Shown here one piece after another: positions 47,372 through 56,311 of a stretch of 64,000 bases of DNA. A program made the position numbers and the translations under genes. The notes below the pieces were generated by a model, which saw only the letters and a program-made list of their open reading frames with translations, did no database searches and had not been told where the DNA came from. The stretch covers positions 806,001-870,000 of the forward strand of contig NZ_CP024621.1 of the NCBI RefSeq assembly GCF_009846525.1, given 5' to 3'. Source of the DNA: Halomonas meridiana (GTDB lineage Bacteria > Pseudomonadota > Gammaproteobacteria > Pseudomonadales > Halomonadaceae). Position 1 is the first letter of the stretch. Every line of letters starts with the position of its first letter.

Positions 47372-47545
47372 CTAGTGCTTCAATATGACGTAAAAGGCGT
47401 GAATGATGCCTGGAATGAAGCCAAAGAGCGTCAGCAGGATATTGAGCCAAAAGTGTCCTTTGAAACCGACCTCAAAAAACACCCCTAGCGGGGGAAAGAT
47501 AACCGCAAAAATCATCTTGATCGGGTCAGTCGCGGTAAACGCCAT
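47372..47545 (-). CDS. yqaE: Pmp3/YqaE family small membrane protein
   Basis: 57 aa, two hydrophobic helices. The Pmp3 pattern is clear: DPIKMIFAVIFPPLGVFFE, then FWLNILLTLFGFIPGIIHAFYVI. AGGAGG lies 4-5 nt before the ATG. Such proteolipids affect membrane potential and salt tolerance in yeast and plants; the bacterial role is less clear. Ends at the shared bidirectional terminator. Confidence 0.95.
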   Translation of the reverse strand: MAFTATDPIKMIFAVIFPPLGVFFEVGFKGHFWLNILLTLFGFIPGIIHAFYVILKH

Positions 47546-47591
47546 GTAGCCTCCTTTGCTTACACCGTTAGTATAATGTTGCCCAGCCGCC

Positions 47592-47614
47592 AGTGTAGAA
47601 CGATTCCCTACACT
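47592..47614. promoter_or_regulatory. Inverted repeat upstream of TonB receptor
   Basis: Perfect 7-bp inverted repeat AGTGTAG-N9-CTACACT, just after a TATAAT (47572-47577) on the plus strand. It could be an operator for the receptor gene or for yqaE. It does not look like a Fur box. Confidence 0.35.
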
Positions 47615-47731
47615 TGGCTAATGAGCCGGTTCATCTTACGACCATCATTTTACGGGGTCGTTCCCCGTCGGGCGTCATGACGTTGAACGCTCACGGATAA
47701 TTCACTGGACTTTTTCATTGGAAAGGATGCC

Positions 47732-49774
47732 ATGACACGCTATCTCCCCCCTTCACTGCTATTGCTCAGCACCGCTTTTGCCGCCCCCGTATGGGCACAA
47801 ACCGATACAGAAGCCGTGCTGCCCACTGTAGAAGTCAGCGCACCGCGCTTGGCGCGAGAGCTTTACGCCACGCCTGCTGCGGTCTCGACGATAGAGCAAG
47901 ACGCCATTGCCCAAGGCCAGCAGCGGGTGCGTTTGGATGAGTCGCTCAACCGGGTGCCGGGCGTTTTCCTGCAGAACCGCGATAATTTTGCCCAGGGGCA
48001 GCGTATTTCGATTCGCGGCTTTGGTGCCCGTGCGCCGTTTGGGGTGCGAGGCATTACGGTAATGGTGGACGGCATTCCCTACACGCTGCCGGATGGGCAG
48101 GCCCAGCTAGATGCGATTGATTTGGATAGCGCTGAGCGCATTGAGGTCATTCGCGGGCCGTCCTCGGTGCTCTACGGCAACGCGGCGGGTGGCGTGATCG
48201 ACATTACCACCGCCGATGGACGCGACAACCCCGGCACTCGGCTGCGCATGGGCGCCGGTAGCGATGGCTACCAGAAAATGGCGCTGCAAAATGGCGGCGT
48301 GCAGGGGGATTGGTCGCACCATATCAGCCTCACTGCGCTGAACGTAGATGGCTACCGGGAGCAGAGTTCCACCGAGAAGTATCTGCTCAATGCCAAGCTG
48401 CGCCGTGAGTTGGGCAGCGAACGGGCACTCACTGCCATCATCAACTTGCTGGACAACCCGCGTTCGGAAGACCCCGGCGCGCTCAACGCCCGCGAGGTGG
48501 CCGAAGGGCGCGACCAAGCCGCACCGAACTCGCTGGCGCTGGATGCCGGTCAAACCGTCGACCAACAGTTGATTGGCCTTCAATACGAGGATTTGTCCGC
48601 AGGGGAGGGCGAACTGTACCTGAAAGGCTTTATCGCTCAGCGGGATTTTGAGCAACAGCTACCGTTCGTGGGCAGCAGCCGCCTGGGCTATCAGCGCGAT
48701 TACATGGGCGCTAGCGCTGAATATCACCACGAGGTAACGCTAGGCAACCTGCCGCTGAATTACATCGTTGGGGTGGATGCCGCTCGCCAGGAAGATGACC
48801 GCTTCCGCAACGATGTGAATCCCCAAGGGGTGGTGGGCGAGCCCCTCGCCGATGAAACCCAAACTGCGACCTCCACTGGCGTGTTTGCTCAGGGAGATCT
48901 AGCGCTGTCGGAGCCGCTGACGCTGTCGCTGGGCGCGCGGTTTGACCGTGTAGACCTCGATGTCGACGACGATTTTGCTGCCGACGGTGACCAGAGCGGC
49001 CAGCGCACCTTCAACGAGTGGAGCGGCTCTGCCGGGCTGAGCTACCGCTATCGCCCGCAGCACCAAGCGTATATCAATACCGGCACGGCCTTCGAGACGC
49101 CGACGTTCTCTGAGTTTGCCAACCCCGCTGGCGGTGGCTTCAACCCCAGCGTAGAGCCGCAAAAAGCCTGGAACCGTGAAGTGGGGCTGCGTGGTTACAT
49201 CGAGCCGCTGGCGCTGGATTACGATGTCGCGCTCTTCTCCGTCCGTGTGCACGATGAGCTGGTGCCCTACGATGAAGGCGGCCGCACGTTCTACCAGAAC
49301 GCCGGGGATACCAACCGTGATGGTGTCGAGCTGGCGCTGGGGTGGCAGTTGGCCGACCAGTGGCGTTTGGACAGTGCGCTGACCCTGGCGCGCTACGAGT
49401 TCGACGAGTTTGCCACTCCTTCTGAACGCTTCGATGGCAACCGCATTCCCGGCCTGCCGGAACAAACCTGGGTGAACCAGCTAACGTGGGAGAACCTCGA
49501 CGAGCGCTTTGCCACGCTGGAGACCGAATATGTCGGTGACTTGGTGGCCGATAATGCCAACGAGACGGAGGTGGATAGCTACTGGCTGGTGAACCTGAGG
49601 GTGGGAGGCGGCTGGCAGCTAAGCCAACAGACTCGGCTAAGCGCTTATGTGGGCCTGCGAAATCTGCTGGATGAAGAGCACTACTCCAATGTGCGCTTGA
49701 ACGGCACCTTTGGGCGCTTTTATGAACCCGCTCCAGGGCGCAGCGTTTATGGTGGCGTAGAGTTGAGTTTTTAA
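47732..49774 (+). CDS. TonB-dependent outer-membrane receptor, YncD/PqqU-like
   Basis: 680 aa with signal peptide (cleavage ~22). Plug domain: LNRVPGVFLQNRDNFAQGQRISIRGFG, VMVDGIPYTLPDGQAQLDAIDL and VIRGPSSVLYGNAAGGVI. The beta-barrel ends FGRFYEPAPGRSVYGGVELSF. From memory of the family, the order and wording of these motifs closely follow E. coli YncD, now known as PqqU, the TonB-dependent receptor for PQQ. The next gene, convergent, is a PQQ-dependent dehydrogenase. PQQ uptake is therefore the leading hypothesis; iron-chelate uptake remains possible. Confidence 0.85.
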   Translation: MTRYLPPSLLLLSTAFAAPVWAQTDTEAVLPTVEVSAPRLARELYATPAAVSTIEQDAIAQGQQRVRLDESLNRVPGVFLQNRDNFAQGQRISIRGFGARAPFGVRGITVMVDGIPYTLPDGQAQLDAIDLDSAERIEVIRGPSSVLYGNAAGGVIDITTADGRDNPGTRLRMGAGSDGYQKMALQNGGVQGDWSHHISLTALNVDGYREQSSTEKYLLNAKLRRELGSERALTAIINLLDNPRSEDPGALNAREVAEGRDQAAPNSLALDAGQTVDQQLIGLQYEDLSAGEGELYLKGFIAQRDFEQQLPFVGSSRLGYQRDYMGASAEYHHEVTLGNLPLNYIVGVDAARQEDDRFRNDVNPQGVVGEPLADETQTATSTGVFAQGDLALSEPLTLSLGARFDRVDLDVDDDFAADGDQSGQRTFNEWSGSAGLSYRYRPQHQAYINTGTAFETPTFSEFANPAGGGFNPSVEPQKAWNREVGLRGYIEPLALDYDVALFSVRVHDELVPYDEGGRTFYQNAGDTNRDGVELALGWQLADQWRLDSALTLARYEFDEFATPSERFDGNRIPGLPEQTWVNQLTWENLDERFATLETEYVGDLVADNANETEVDSYWLVNLRVGGGWQLSQQTRLSAYVGLRNLLDEEHYSNVRLNGTFGRFYEPAPGRSVYGGVELSF

Positions 49775-49809
49775 TCAGAAAAAATCGATGTTATCGCTTG
49801 GTGTGCCTA

Positions 49810-49908
49810 CGATCTGAGTAACCCTAGGCGGGGGCGCTGTGAATCCCTCCTTGGACGCTACTTTCGCCATCCATGGCGAAAGACCCCCGCTACGGGCTAC
49901 TCAGATCG
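49810..49908. repeat. Nested palindromic intergenic element (~99 bp)
   Basis: Outer 11-bp perfect arms cgatctgagta (49810-49820) / tactcagatcg (49898-49908). Middle arms gcggggg / cccccgc continue the pairing with a few mismatches. An inner hairpin ctttcgccat-cc-atggcgaaag spans 49861-49882. The whole can fold as a long branched structure. It looks like a dispersed intergenic repeat of the REP/BIME kind. Confidence 0.65.
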
Positions 49909-49941
49909 TCTCACCTTAAGTGCGTGAATGACCTTAATGAC

Positions 49942-49968
49942 AACGGGCGGCCAATGGCCGCCCGTTTT
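49942..49968. terminator. Bidirectional terminator between TonB receptor and gcd
   Basis: 11-bp perfect stem aacgggcggcc / ggccgcccgtt with a 3-nt loop and TTTT, between two convergent genes. Confidence 0.8.
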
Positions 49969-49997
49969 CTATCTAGCTGACTCCGTAGAGCTAGCAG

Positions 49998-52562
49998 TTA
50001 CTCCGGTAACGCGTAGCCAATCACGTAGTCACCCATCTTGGTGCCAAAGGTGCCGTGACCACCGGCTGTCACCACCACGTACTGTCGGCCGTCGGCGCCG
50101 GTATAGGTCATCGGCGTGGCCTGACCACCGGCGGGTAAGCGCGCTTTGTAGAGCTCTTCACCCGTGGTGATGTCGTAGCCGCGCAGGTACTGGTCCAGCG
50201 TGCCGCTGAGGAATGAGACGCCGCCAGCAGTGGTCAGCGGGCCGCCCAGCGCGGGCACGCCCACGTTCAACCCAATCGGCAGGCCAAAGGGCATGCTGTC
50301 GCGGGTGGTACCGTTGCGATGTTTCCACACGACTTCTGCATCCTGCAGGTCGATACCGGCCACATCGCCCCAGGATGGCGCTTGGCAGGGTAAGCCCAAC
50401 ACGGAAAGCAGCGGCCCTAGTTCTACCGCATAGGGAGCGCCTTCGTTGGGCTGTAGGCCCTGCTCGCTGGCGGAGCCTTGGCCCTCTTCGACTTGGTCAC
50501 GGGGCACCAGCGTAGACACGAACGCAAGGTACTTCGCGCCGGTAAACAGCGCCTGGCGCTCAGGATCGACCGCAACGCCACCCCAATTCATTACCCCCAC
50601 GTTACCCGGGTAAACGATGCTGCCTTCCAAGGAGGGCGGCGTGTATTGGCCTTCGTAGCGCAGCGAGCGGAACTGGATGCGGCACATCATCTGATCGAAC
50701 GGTGACGCGCCCCACATATCCCGCTCGGTGAGCGGCGGTGGCAGCAGGTTCAGTGCCGAGCGTGGCTGCGTTTCTGCGGTCCAGTCGCCTTCAATGGCCC
50801 CCTGCGGTGCGGGCACTTCTTCGATCGGCACGATGGGCTCGCCGGTTTCCCGGTTGAGCACGTAGAGGCTGCCCTGCTTGGTGGGCTGAATGACGGCGGG
50901 CTGGGTGCCGTTCTCAGTTGCTAGGTCGATCAGAACCGGCTGAGCCGGGGTGTCCATGTCCCACAGGTCGTGGTGAACGAACTGGTAGACCCAGGCCACT
51001 TGGCCGTCGTCCAAATTCAGCGCTACGAGCCCTGCGCTGTAGGTTTCATCGTTTTCAGAGCGGTCAGCGCCGTACTGATCCGGGGTAGCATTGCCCATGG
51101 GCAGATACACGAGCCCCAATTCTTCATCGACGCTGATCGGTGCCCACACGTTGGGAGAGCCGCGGGTATAGGTTTCTCCCTCTTCGAGTGGGGCGGTGTC
51201 GTCTGGGTTGCCGCTGTCCCAGTTCCACACCAGCTCGCCGGTATGCACGTCGAAGGCACGAATCACGCCGGACGGCTCGTCGATAGAGCTGTTGTCGGTG
51301 ACGTGGCCGCCCAAAATGACCAAGTCTTCCGTCACCGTGGCCGGAGAGGTGGAGTAGTAGCCGCCAGGGGAGAACTCGCCAATGTTATTGGTGAGATCCA
51401 CTTCGCCGTTGTTGCCAAAGCTTTCGCAGCGCTCGCCGGTATCGGCATTCAGCGCAATCAGGCGGGCATCGGCAGTGGGTAAGTAGAGCCTGCGCGGGCA
51501 CATTACGTCCGTGGCGCTAATCATCTCAGAAGTGTCACCTTCATCGGATGCCAGCGCCGGGCTGTCGCCTAGGCCGCTGATGAAGAGCAGGAAGGCCAGG
51601 TCCAGGTCGAACTGGCTGCCGTCATCAAACAGCACGCGAGGAGTGGCCGTGCCGTCTTCCGCAGGCGTCGTGCCATCGTTAGCGCTGCTGTCGGTGTTGT
51701 CAGCGTCGTCGTTCGAGGCTTCGTAGTTAGACGCATCGTAGTAGGCGAGGCCGCGGCAGGTCATGTGGGCCCAACCGGAGAAGTCGTCTGCGCCCATAGT
51801 GCTGATATTGGGGTCAAACTCCCAGAGGGTTTCGCCGGTTTCCGGTGACAGCGCCATGGCACGACTATGCGACGTGCAGATATACAGGCTGTCGTTGACT
51901 TTCAGTGGCGTGTTCTGGTTGGTAATTTCCGGCGGGGCGTTGGGGCCGGGTTCATCGCCGGTTTGGATGCGCCACACTTCTTCCAATTCACCAACGTTCT
52001 CGGGCGTGATTTGGTCGAGTGACGAGTAGTGGGTGCCGGCATTGGTACCGCCGTAGGCAGGCCAGTCGTCGCCCGCGACCTGGGCTGGGTTGACGGCCTC
52101 GGTGCTATTGGCGGACTCGATGGTGCCTTCCACCGTGCCTGGGTAGCTAAACTGGCTGGCAATAGCAACGATGATCGCCGCGCCAATACTGGCCATGAGC
52201 GCCAAGCTGCCACCCCGCGAGTTAAGCGGTTTGCGCCACCACGGCAGCAGCATGATGATGCCGATGAGACAGGGAATGGCGACCCTAGGTACCAGTTGCC
52301 ACCAATCCAGCCCGACTTCCCAAAGTGCCCACACCAGAGTGGCGAACAAAATGAGGGCGTACAGCCAAAGTGCCGCCCCTTTGCGCAAGGCCAGCAGCAG
52401 CCCGGCCACTACTAAGCCCGCCCCAGCGATCAAGTAGTAGGCGCTACCGCCTAGCATGAGCAGTTGGCCGCCACCTACGGCAAGTGCAATGCCAGCTAAC
52501 GCCAGCAGCAAACCCAGCACCAAGGCTGGCCATTTGCCGCGAGCACGCGTGTGTTCATCCAT
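49998..52562 (-). CDS. gcd: Membrane-bound PQQ-dependent glucose/quinate/shikimate dehydrogenase
   Basis: 854 aa from ATG 52562. The N-terminal ~150 residues form five membrane helices. The rest is the eight-bladed PQQ propeller, with DWPAYGGTNAGTHYSSLDQI at its entry, TPLKVNDSLYICT, and the C-terminal blade GGPLTTAGGVSFLSGTLDQYLRGYD. Oxidises a sugar or cyclic polyol in the periplasm and passes electrons to ubiquinone. Slightly longer than E. coli Gcd, with an acidic insert (DNTDSSANDGTTPAEDG) that may reflect halophily. The window has no pqq biosynthesis genes. Confidence 0.92.
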   Translation of the reverse strand: MDEHTRARGKWPALVLGLLLALAGIALAVGGGQLLMLGGSAYYLIAGAGLVVAGLLLALRKGAALWLYALILFATLVWALWEVGLDWWQLVPRVAIPCLIGIIMLLPWWRKPLNSRGGSLALMASIGAAIIVAIASQFSYPGTVEGTIESANSTEAVNPAQVAGDDWPAYGGTNAGTHYSSLDQITPENVGELEEVWRIQTGDEPGPNAPPEITNQNTPLKVNDSLYICTSHSRAMALSPETGETLWEFDPNISTMGADDFSGWAHMTCRGLAYYDASNYEASNDDADNTDSSANDGTTPAEDGTATPRVLFDDGSQFDLDLAFLLFISGLGDSPALASDEGDTSEMISATDVMCPRRLYLPTADARLIALNADTGERCESFGNNGEVDLTNNIGEFSPGGYYSTSPATVTEDLVILGGHVTDNSSIDEPSGVIRAFDVHTGELVWNWDSGNPDDTAPLEEGETYTRGSPNVWAPISVDEELGLVYLPMGNATPDQYGADRSENDETYSAGLVALNLDDGQVAWVYQFVHHDLWDMDTPAQPVLIDLATENGTQPAVIQPTKQGSLYVLNRETGEPIVPIEEVPAPQGAIEGDWTAETQPRSALNLLPPPLTERDMWGASPFDQMMCRIQFRSLRYEGQYTPPSLEGSIVYPGNVGVMNWGGVAVDPERQALFTGAKYLAFVSTLVPRDQVEEGQGSASEQGLQPNEGAPYAVELGPLLSVLGLPCQAPSWGDVAGIDLQDAEVVWKHRNGTTRDSMPFGLPIGLNVGVPALGGPLTTAGGVSFLSGTLDQYLRGYDITTGEELYKARLPAGGQATPMTYTGADGRQYVVVTAGGHGTFGTKMGDYVIGYALPE

Positions 52563-52838
52563 GAGGTAAACCCCTCTTAACAACGAGTTGATGCCGCTTA
52601 ACCGACAAGGTCTGCGGCGGCTCCACAACGTGCCCTAACCCATCGGCAGGGCCGATGGGTTAAAACACACATTGATTAGCTGTGATTTTAATAATCAATT
52701 CGCTTTTGGTCTAATACTTTGCTGGCTAATCGATACCAATGCCAAAAGCCGCACTACTCAACATAGCGCGGCTAGAAGGGAGGGGAAGCGATGATAGGTA
52801 GATTTAACCTAGCGTAACCTGCCTGGGGGGAGGGCGTA

Positions 52839-53840
52839 TCAGTTCAGCTTAACCAGCATTTTACCGGTGTTGCCCCCCTCAAAGAGCGCCAGGAAGGCAT
52901 CGGGCGTATTGTCGAGTCCCTCTTTAACGGTCTCTTTGTAGTCCAGCTTGCCATCGGCGACCTGCGGCGCGACCTCGTTCAAAAAGTAGCGGTAGCTGGA
53001 CCAGTGATCGGCCACGATGAACCCTTGCATTTTGGCCTTACGAACCACGAGCTGCGAGAGGTTATTTGGCCCCGGCGTGGGCGCTTCGGCGTTGTAGCTG
53101 TCGATCATGCCGCAGACGGCAATGCGCGCTCCCTCGTTGAGCTGGCTGAGCGCCGCTTCGAGGCAGATACCGCCTACGTTCTCAAAATAGACGTCGATGC
53201 CGTTGGGGCTGGCGAGCTTGATGGCATCGCTTAACTCTTGCGCGCTGCGGTCACGGTAGCTGACCGGCTCGACGCCGAGGGATTCCAACCAAGCAAGCTT
53301 ATGGGCAGCGCCCGCGATGCCCACCACGTGGCAGCCTTTCGCTTTTGCTAGCTGTACGGCTAAGGAGCCCACTGCGCCGCTGGCAGCACTGACGAGGACA
53401 TTATCGCCCGGTTTGCACTCGGCGATCAGGTTGAGGCCTGTCCAGGCGGTCATGCCGGGCATGCCGAGCACCCCTAGGTAGGCTTGGTCGGGCACGTTCG
53501 TGTCGGGAAGAGCCGTCACGCTGTCCCCCGGCAACTGTGCGACATCGCGCCAGCCGCCCATATGGCTCACCTTATCGCCTACTTTCAAGCTGGAGTGGTT
53601 CGAGGCGATGACTTCACCAATCGCACCGCCCTCCATGGGCTTGCCAAGCTCGAAGGGGGCGACGTAGGTGTGCACGCCGCTCATACGACCACGCATGTAA
53701 GGGTCGACCGAGAGCCAGTGGTTGCGAATACGCACTTCGCCTTCTTCTAACTCGGGTAACGCTTGGCTCTCCAGGGAGAATAGCTCGCGCTTGGGTAAGC
53801 CGGTCGGGTAGTCGGTGAGGGTATAAAAACGAGATTGCAT
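52839..53840 (-). CDS. curA: NADP-dependent oxidoreductase, CurA-type (zinc-independent MDR)
   Basis: 333 aa from ATG 53840 with AGGAGG 6 nt upstream. Family features: DPYMRGRMS near residue 48, GMPGMTAWTGL, the NADP-binding VSAASGAVGSLAVQLAKAKG, and YFENVGG. Matches the CurA/leukotriene-B4-dehydrogenase-like double-bond reductases. In E. coli CurA reduces curcumin; the natural substrate is probably an enone or enal. Confidence 0.92.
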   Translation of the reverse strand: MQSRFYTLTDYPTGLPKRELFSLESQALPELEEGEVRIRNHWLSVDPYMRGRMSGVHTYVAPFELGKPMEGGAIGEVIASNHSSLKVGDKVSHMGGWRDVAQLPGDSVTALPDTNVPDQAYLGVLGMPGMTAWTGLNLIAECKPGDNVLVSAASGAVGSLAVQLAKAKGCHVVGIAGAAHKLAWLESLGVEPVSYRDRSAQELSDAIKLASPNGIDVYFENVGGICLEAALSQLNEGARIAVCGMIDSYNAEAPTPGPNNLSQLVVRKAKMQGFIVADHWSSYRYFLNEVAPQVADGKLDYKETVKEGLDNTPDAFLALFEGGNTGKMLVKLN

Positions 53841-53927
53841 GGCTGCCTCCTGCATTGAAGTAAACGTAACGTTCCTTGCAGGGTAGAGACCATTAGCACG
53901 CTTGCAAGTTCGCCATACGTTCACACC

Positions 53928-53952
53928 AAAAAAAACGGCCCGAACGGGCCGC
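53928..53952 (-). terminator. Rho-independent terminator of the rlpA gene
   Basis: On the minus strand the 7-bp stem cggcccg / cgggccg with a 2-nt loop is followed by eight Ts. Confidence 0.85.
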
Positions 53953-54027
53953 TTTGCTCAGCAGGGGTTGCCCTGGGGCAACGCTGATCGTTTAAGGGGT
54001 ATCACACGCTTGCGGGTGTGTTATCCG

Positions 54028-54420
54028 TTAATCTACCAGAGTGATCATCACGGGGGCCGTCCCTCGGCGAATCATACCGAGTGCCCGCGCTGCTCGCTTG
54101 GAAAGGTCGATGATGCGTCCTTTGACGAACGGACCGCGATCATTGATCAGTACTTCCACTTCTTGCCCGGTATCTGGGCGGGTGACCAGCACTTTGGTAC
54201 CGAAGGGCAGGCTAGGGTGCGCTGCGGTCAGTGCCTGCTGGTCGAAGGGCTCGCCACTAGCGGTGGTGGCCCCTTGAAAGCGGTCGCTGTAAAAAGAAGC
54301 CACCCCTTCTTGTAACTCTGTGGTCGTTACGGCTTGACTGGCAACTGCTTGATTGACAAAGAGCAATAGCAATAAAACAGCAAAACCGCTCGTTCGGATC
54401 GTACGTAGATAGTCTCCCAT
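54028..54420 (-). CDS. rlpA: RlpA-like septal ring lytic transglycosylase (short form)
   Basis: 130 aa with signal peptide (hydrophobic ~12-27). The double-psi beta-barrel domain shows [59 protein letters not shown] and the final strand. Classical RlpA also has a C-terminal SPOR domain; it is absent here. Cleaves denuded glycan strands or is a structural DPBB protein. A hairpin AGCTTGCC / GGCAAGCT lies 70-100 bp upstream of the start. Confidence 0.88.
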   Translation of the reverse strand: MGDYLRTIRTSGFAVLLLLLFVNQAVASQAVTTTELQEGVASFYSDRFQGATTASGEPFDQQALTAAHPSLPFGTKVLVTRPDTGQEVEVLINDRGPFVKGRIIDLSKRAARALGMIRRGTAPVMITLVD

Positions 54421-54734
54421 AGGAGTACCTCAGTGGTTCGTAAAGCGGACTCCGCATTCGTTGACGAGGTGCCGATAGGCGTATGGATAGTAGCTTGCCC
54501 TCTGGAGGTCGGCAAGCTTTAAGAAGATCGACGCAATTAGCTCCATAATTCTGCTTTTTGTTCAACGGCGCTATGCCCTTGAGATTCAGTGGCTTAAGCA
54601 GCGTCAATGAAGTGAATTAATGAAGACGCGTGGGCGATGCACTATTTTTCATCAAACGCTCACTTTAACTCGTTAAGCACCTTATAATTTCCCATCGTTC
54701 ACGATGCTCTCTATGGCGTCACCCACCCTCGCCA
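54421..54734. other. Divergent intergenic region with one hairpin
   Basis: 314 bp between rlpA and the repeat protein. It contains an 8-bp perfect inverted repeat AGCTTGCC (54492-54499) / GGCAAGCT (54511-54518) with an 11-nt loop. An AT-richer part near 54600-54700 should hold the promoter for the plus-strand gene. No other structure was recognised. Confidence 0.5.
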
Positions 54735-54752
54735 ATGAACAAGGATGCACCC

Positions 54753-56195
54753 ATGGCTAAGACTTCTTCTCTCACTCTGTTGATTGTGGCGGTGGGCGGC
54801 GTTGCCGTTGGCTACTTTGCCGCGCAAACGTTGCCAAACCTGGCCCCTCCTGCAGAAGCGCCCGACGCAGAAACGACGGCCGAGCAGGACACGACGCCTG
54901 CGGCCCTGCAGGGCCTGGAGTACCTCACCTTGGGCGAGCGTGCGCGTGGCGAGATCACCTCCGCGAGCGAGCTCAACGGTAAAGATGGCAGCCGCTTTAC
55001 CCGTTATGCCATCACGTTGGACGAAGAGGCGCTAGTGGAGGTGTCGTTGAGCGGGGCGCTGCAGGGCACCGTCGCCCTGTATGACGACCAGCTTCAACTG
55101 TTGGCCAACGCAGACACGGTACGCCACCGCATCGAAGAGAACGGCGATTACATCGTGGTGATCAGCGGTGCCGACGCGCATAGCTATGGGCCTTTCAACG
55201 TCAACAGCCGCACTATTGAGCTGAGCGATGCCGATACCATGACGGTGGGTACGCCCATCGATAGCTGGCTCGATACCACCGAACGTGAGATCACGCTAAC
55301 CATCGAAGAAGCAGGCATGTACCAGATCGAAATGCGTGCCGATGAGTTCGATGCGTACCTAGAATTGGAAGGCCCGAACGATTACTACCGCGAAGATGAC
55401 GACAGCGCGGGTGAGTTGAATGCGCGCATTGCCGATTTTCTTGCCCCCGGTGAGTACACGTTGACTGCCCGCTCTGCCTTTGGTGATGGCAGTGGCCTGT
55501 TCACCCTGACGGCCGAGCCCCATGAGCTGCCGGGGAATGGCGAGCTGCGTAACGATGGCACCGTCACCCCCAACGAGACGCTGAGCGGCTGGTACAGCGG
55601 GCAAGACGTCACGTATGACTTAGAGATCGACCAAGCGGGCATGTACCAAATCGATATGAGCTCCAGCGATGTGGACGCTTACTTGGTACTCGAGGGCCCT
55701 AACGGTTATTACCGTGAAGATGATGACAGTGCGGGTGAGTTGAATGCGCGCATTGCCGATTTTCTCGCGCCGGGTACTTACCAACTCACGGCCCGTACCG
55801 CCTACGGCACTGACAGCGGGCTGTTCACCCTCGCCATCGAGCCGCGTGATCTGCCGAACGATGTCGAGTTACGCAACGAAGGCGCGCTCACTCCCGATGA
55901 AACGCTCAACGGCTGGTACAGCGGCGAGGCTCTGACCTATCAGCTCACGATAGAGGAAAGCTCGCTCGTCACGCTGAGCATGAGCTCTAACGACTTCGAT
56001 ACGTATCTTGAACTGTACGGCGAAGGCGTGTCCTATACTGACGACGACAGCGGCGGTGGTACCAACGCCCGTTTAGAGCAGGCGCTACTGCCCGGCACCT
56101 ATACCGTGAGCGCACGCGGTTTTAGCGCCAGCGGCAGCGGTATGTTCGAACTAGCGGTGAGCGCAGAACCCACCGAAATGCAGCCGGACACCTAA
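54753..56195 (+). CDS. Membrane-anchored or secreted protein with tandem PPC-like domains
   Basis: 480 aa from ATG 54753 (AAGGA 7 nt upstream); an ATG 18 nt earlier is possible. An N-terminal anchor/signal (LTLLIVAVGGVAVGYFAA) and a Thr/Glu/Ala linker lead to four beta-sandwich units of ~107 residues resembling bacterial pre-peptidase C-terminal domains. Units 2 and 3 share YYREDDDSAGELNARIADFL exactly. The acidic loops (EDDDS, TDDDS) could bind calcium. No protease or other catalytic domain is attached, which is unusual because PPC domains normally trail enzymes. Role unknown. Confidence 0.7.
   Translation: MAKTSSLTLLIVAVGGVAVGYFAAQTLPNLAPPAEAPDAETTAEQDTTPAALQGLEYLTLGERARGEITSASELNGKDGSRFTRYAITLDEEALVEVSLSGALQGTVALYDDQLQLLANADTVRHRIEENGDYIVVISGADAHSYGPFNVNSRTIELSDADTMTVGTPIDSWLDTTEREITLTIEEAGMYQIEMRADEFDAYLELEGPNDYYREDDDSAGELNARIADFLAPGEYTLTARSAFGDGSGLFTLTAEPHELPGNGELRNDGTVTPNETLSGWYSGQDVTYDLEIDQAGMYQIDMSSSDVDAYLVLEGPNGYYREDDDSAGELNARIADFLAPGTYQLTARTAYGTDSGLFTLAIEPRDLPNDVELRNEGALTPDETLNGWYSGEALTYQLTIEESSLVTLSMSSNDFDTYLELYGEGVSYTDDDSGGGTNARLEQALLPGTYTVSARGFSASGSGMFELAVSAEPTEMQPDT
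55317..55964 (+). repeat. Two 324-bp tandem repeat units inside the PPC-like gene
   Basis: Units begin at 55317 and 55641 (108 codons apart). The ~60-bp blocks from 55392 and from 55716 differ at only a few third positions, and about 30 bp in each are identical. This indicates a fairly recent internal duplication or gene conversion. Confidence 0.85.
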
Positions 56196-56226
56196 AGCCA
56201 CCGCGAAGTATCGGTTCGTTTTCAAC

Positions 56227-56254
56227 AACGCCCCTGCCGCTCTGCAGGGGCGTT
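56227..56254 (+). terminator. Hairpin after the PPC-like gene
   Basis: 11-bp perfect stem aacgcccctgc / gcaggggcgtt with a 6-nt loop. The T-run is weak. Confidence 0.6.
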
Positions 56255-56311
56255 GCCGTTCTACGATGATCAGCCCGCCTCATAGGGTGAGTGATTCACA
56301 AGGAGGTTAAG

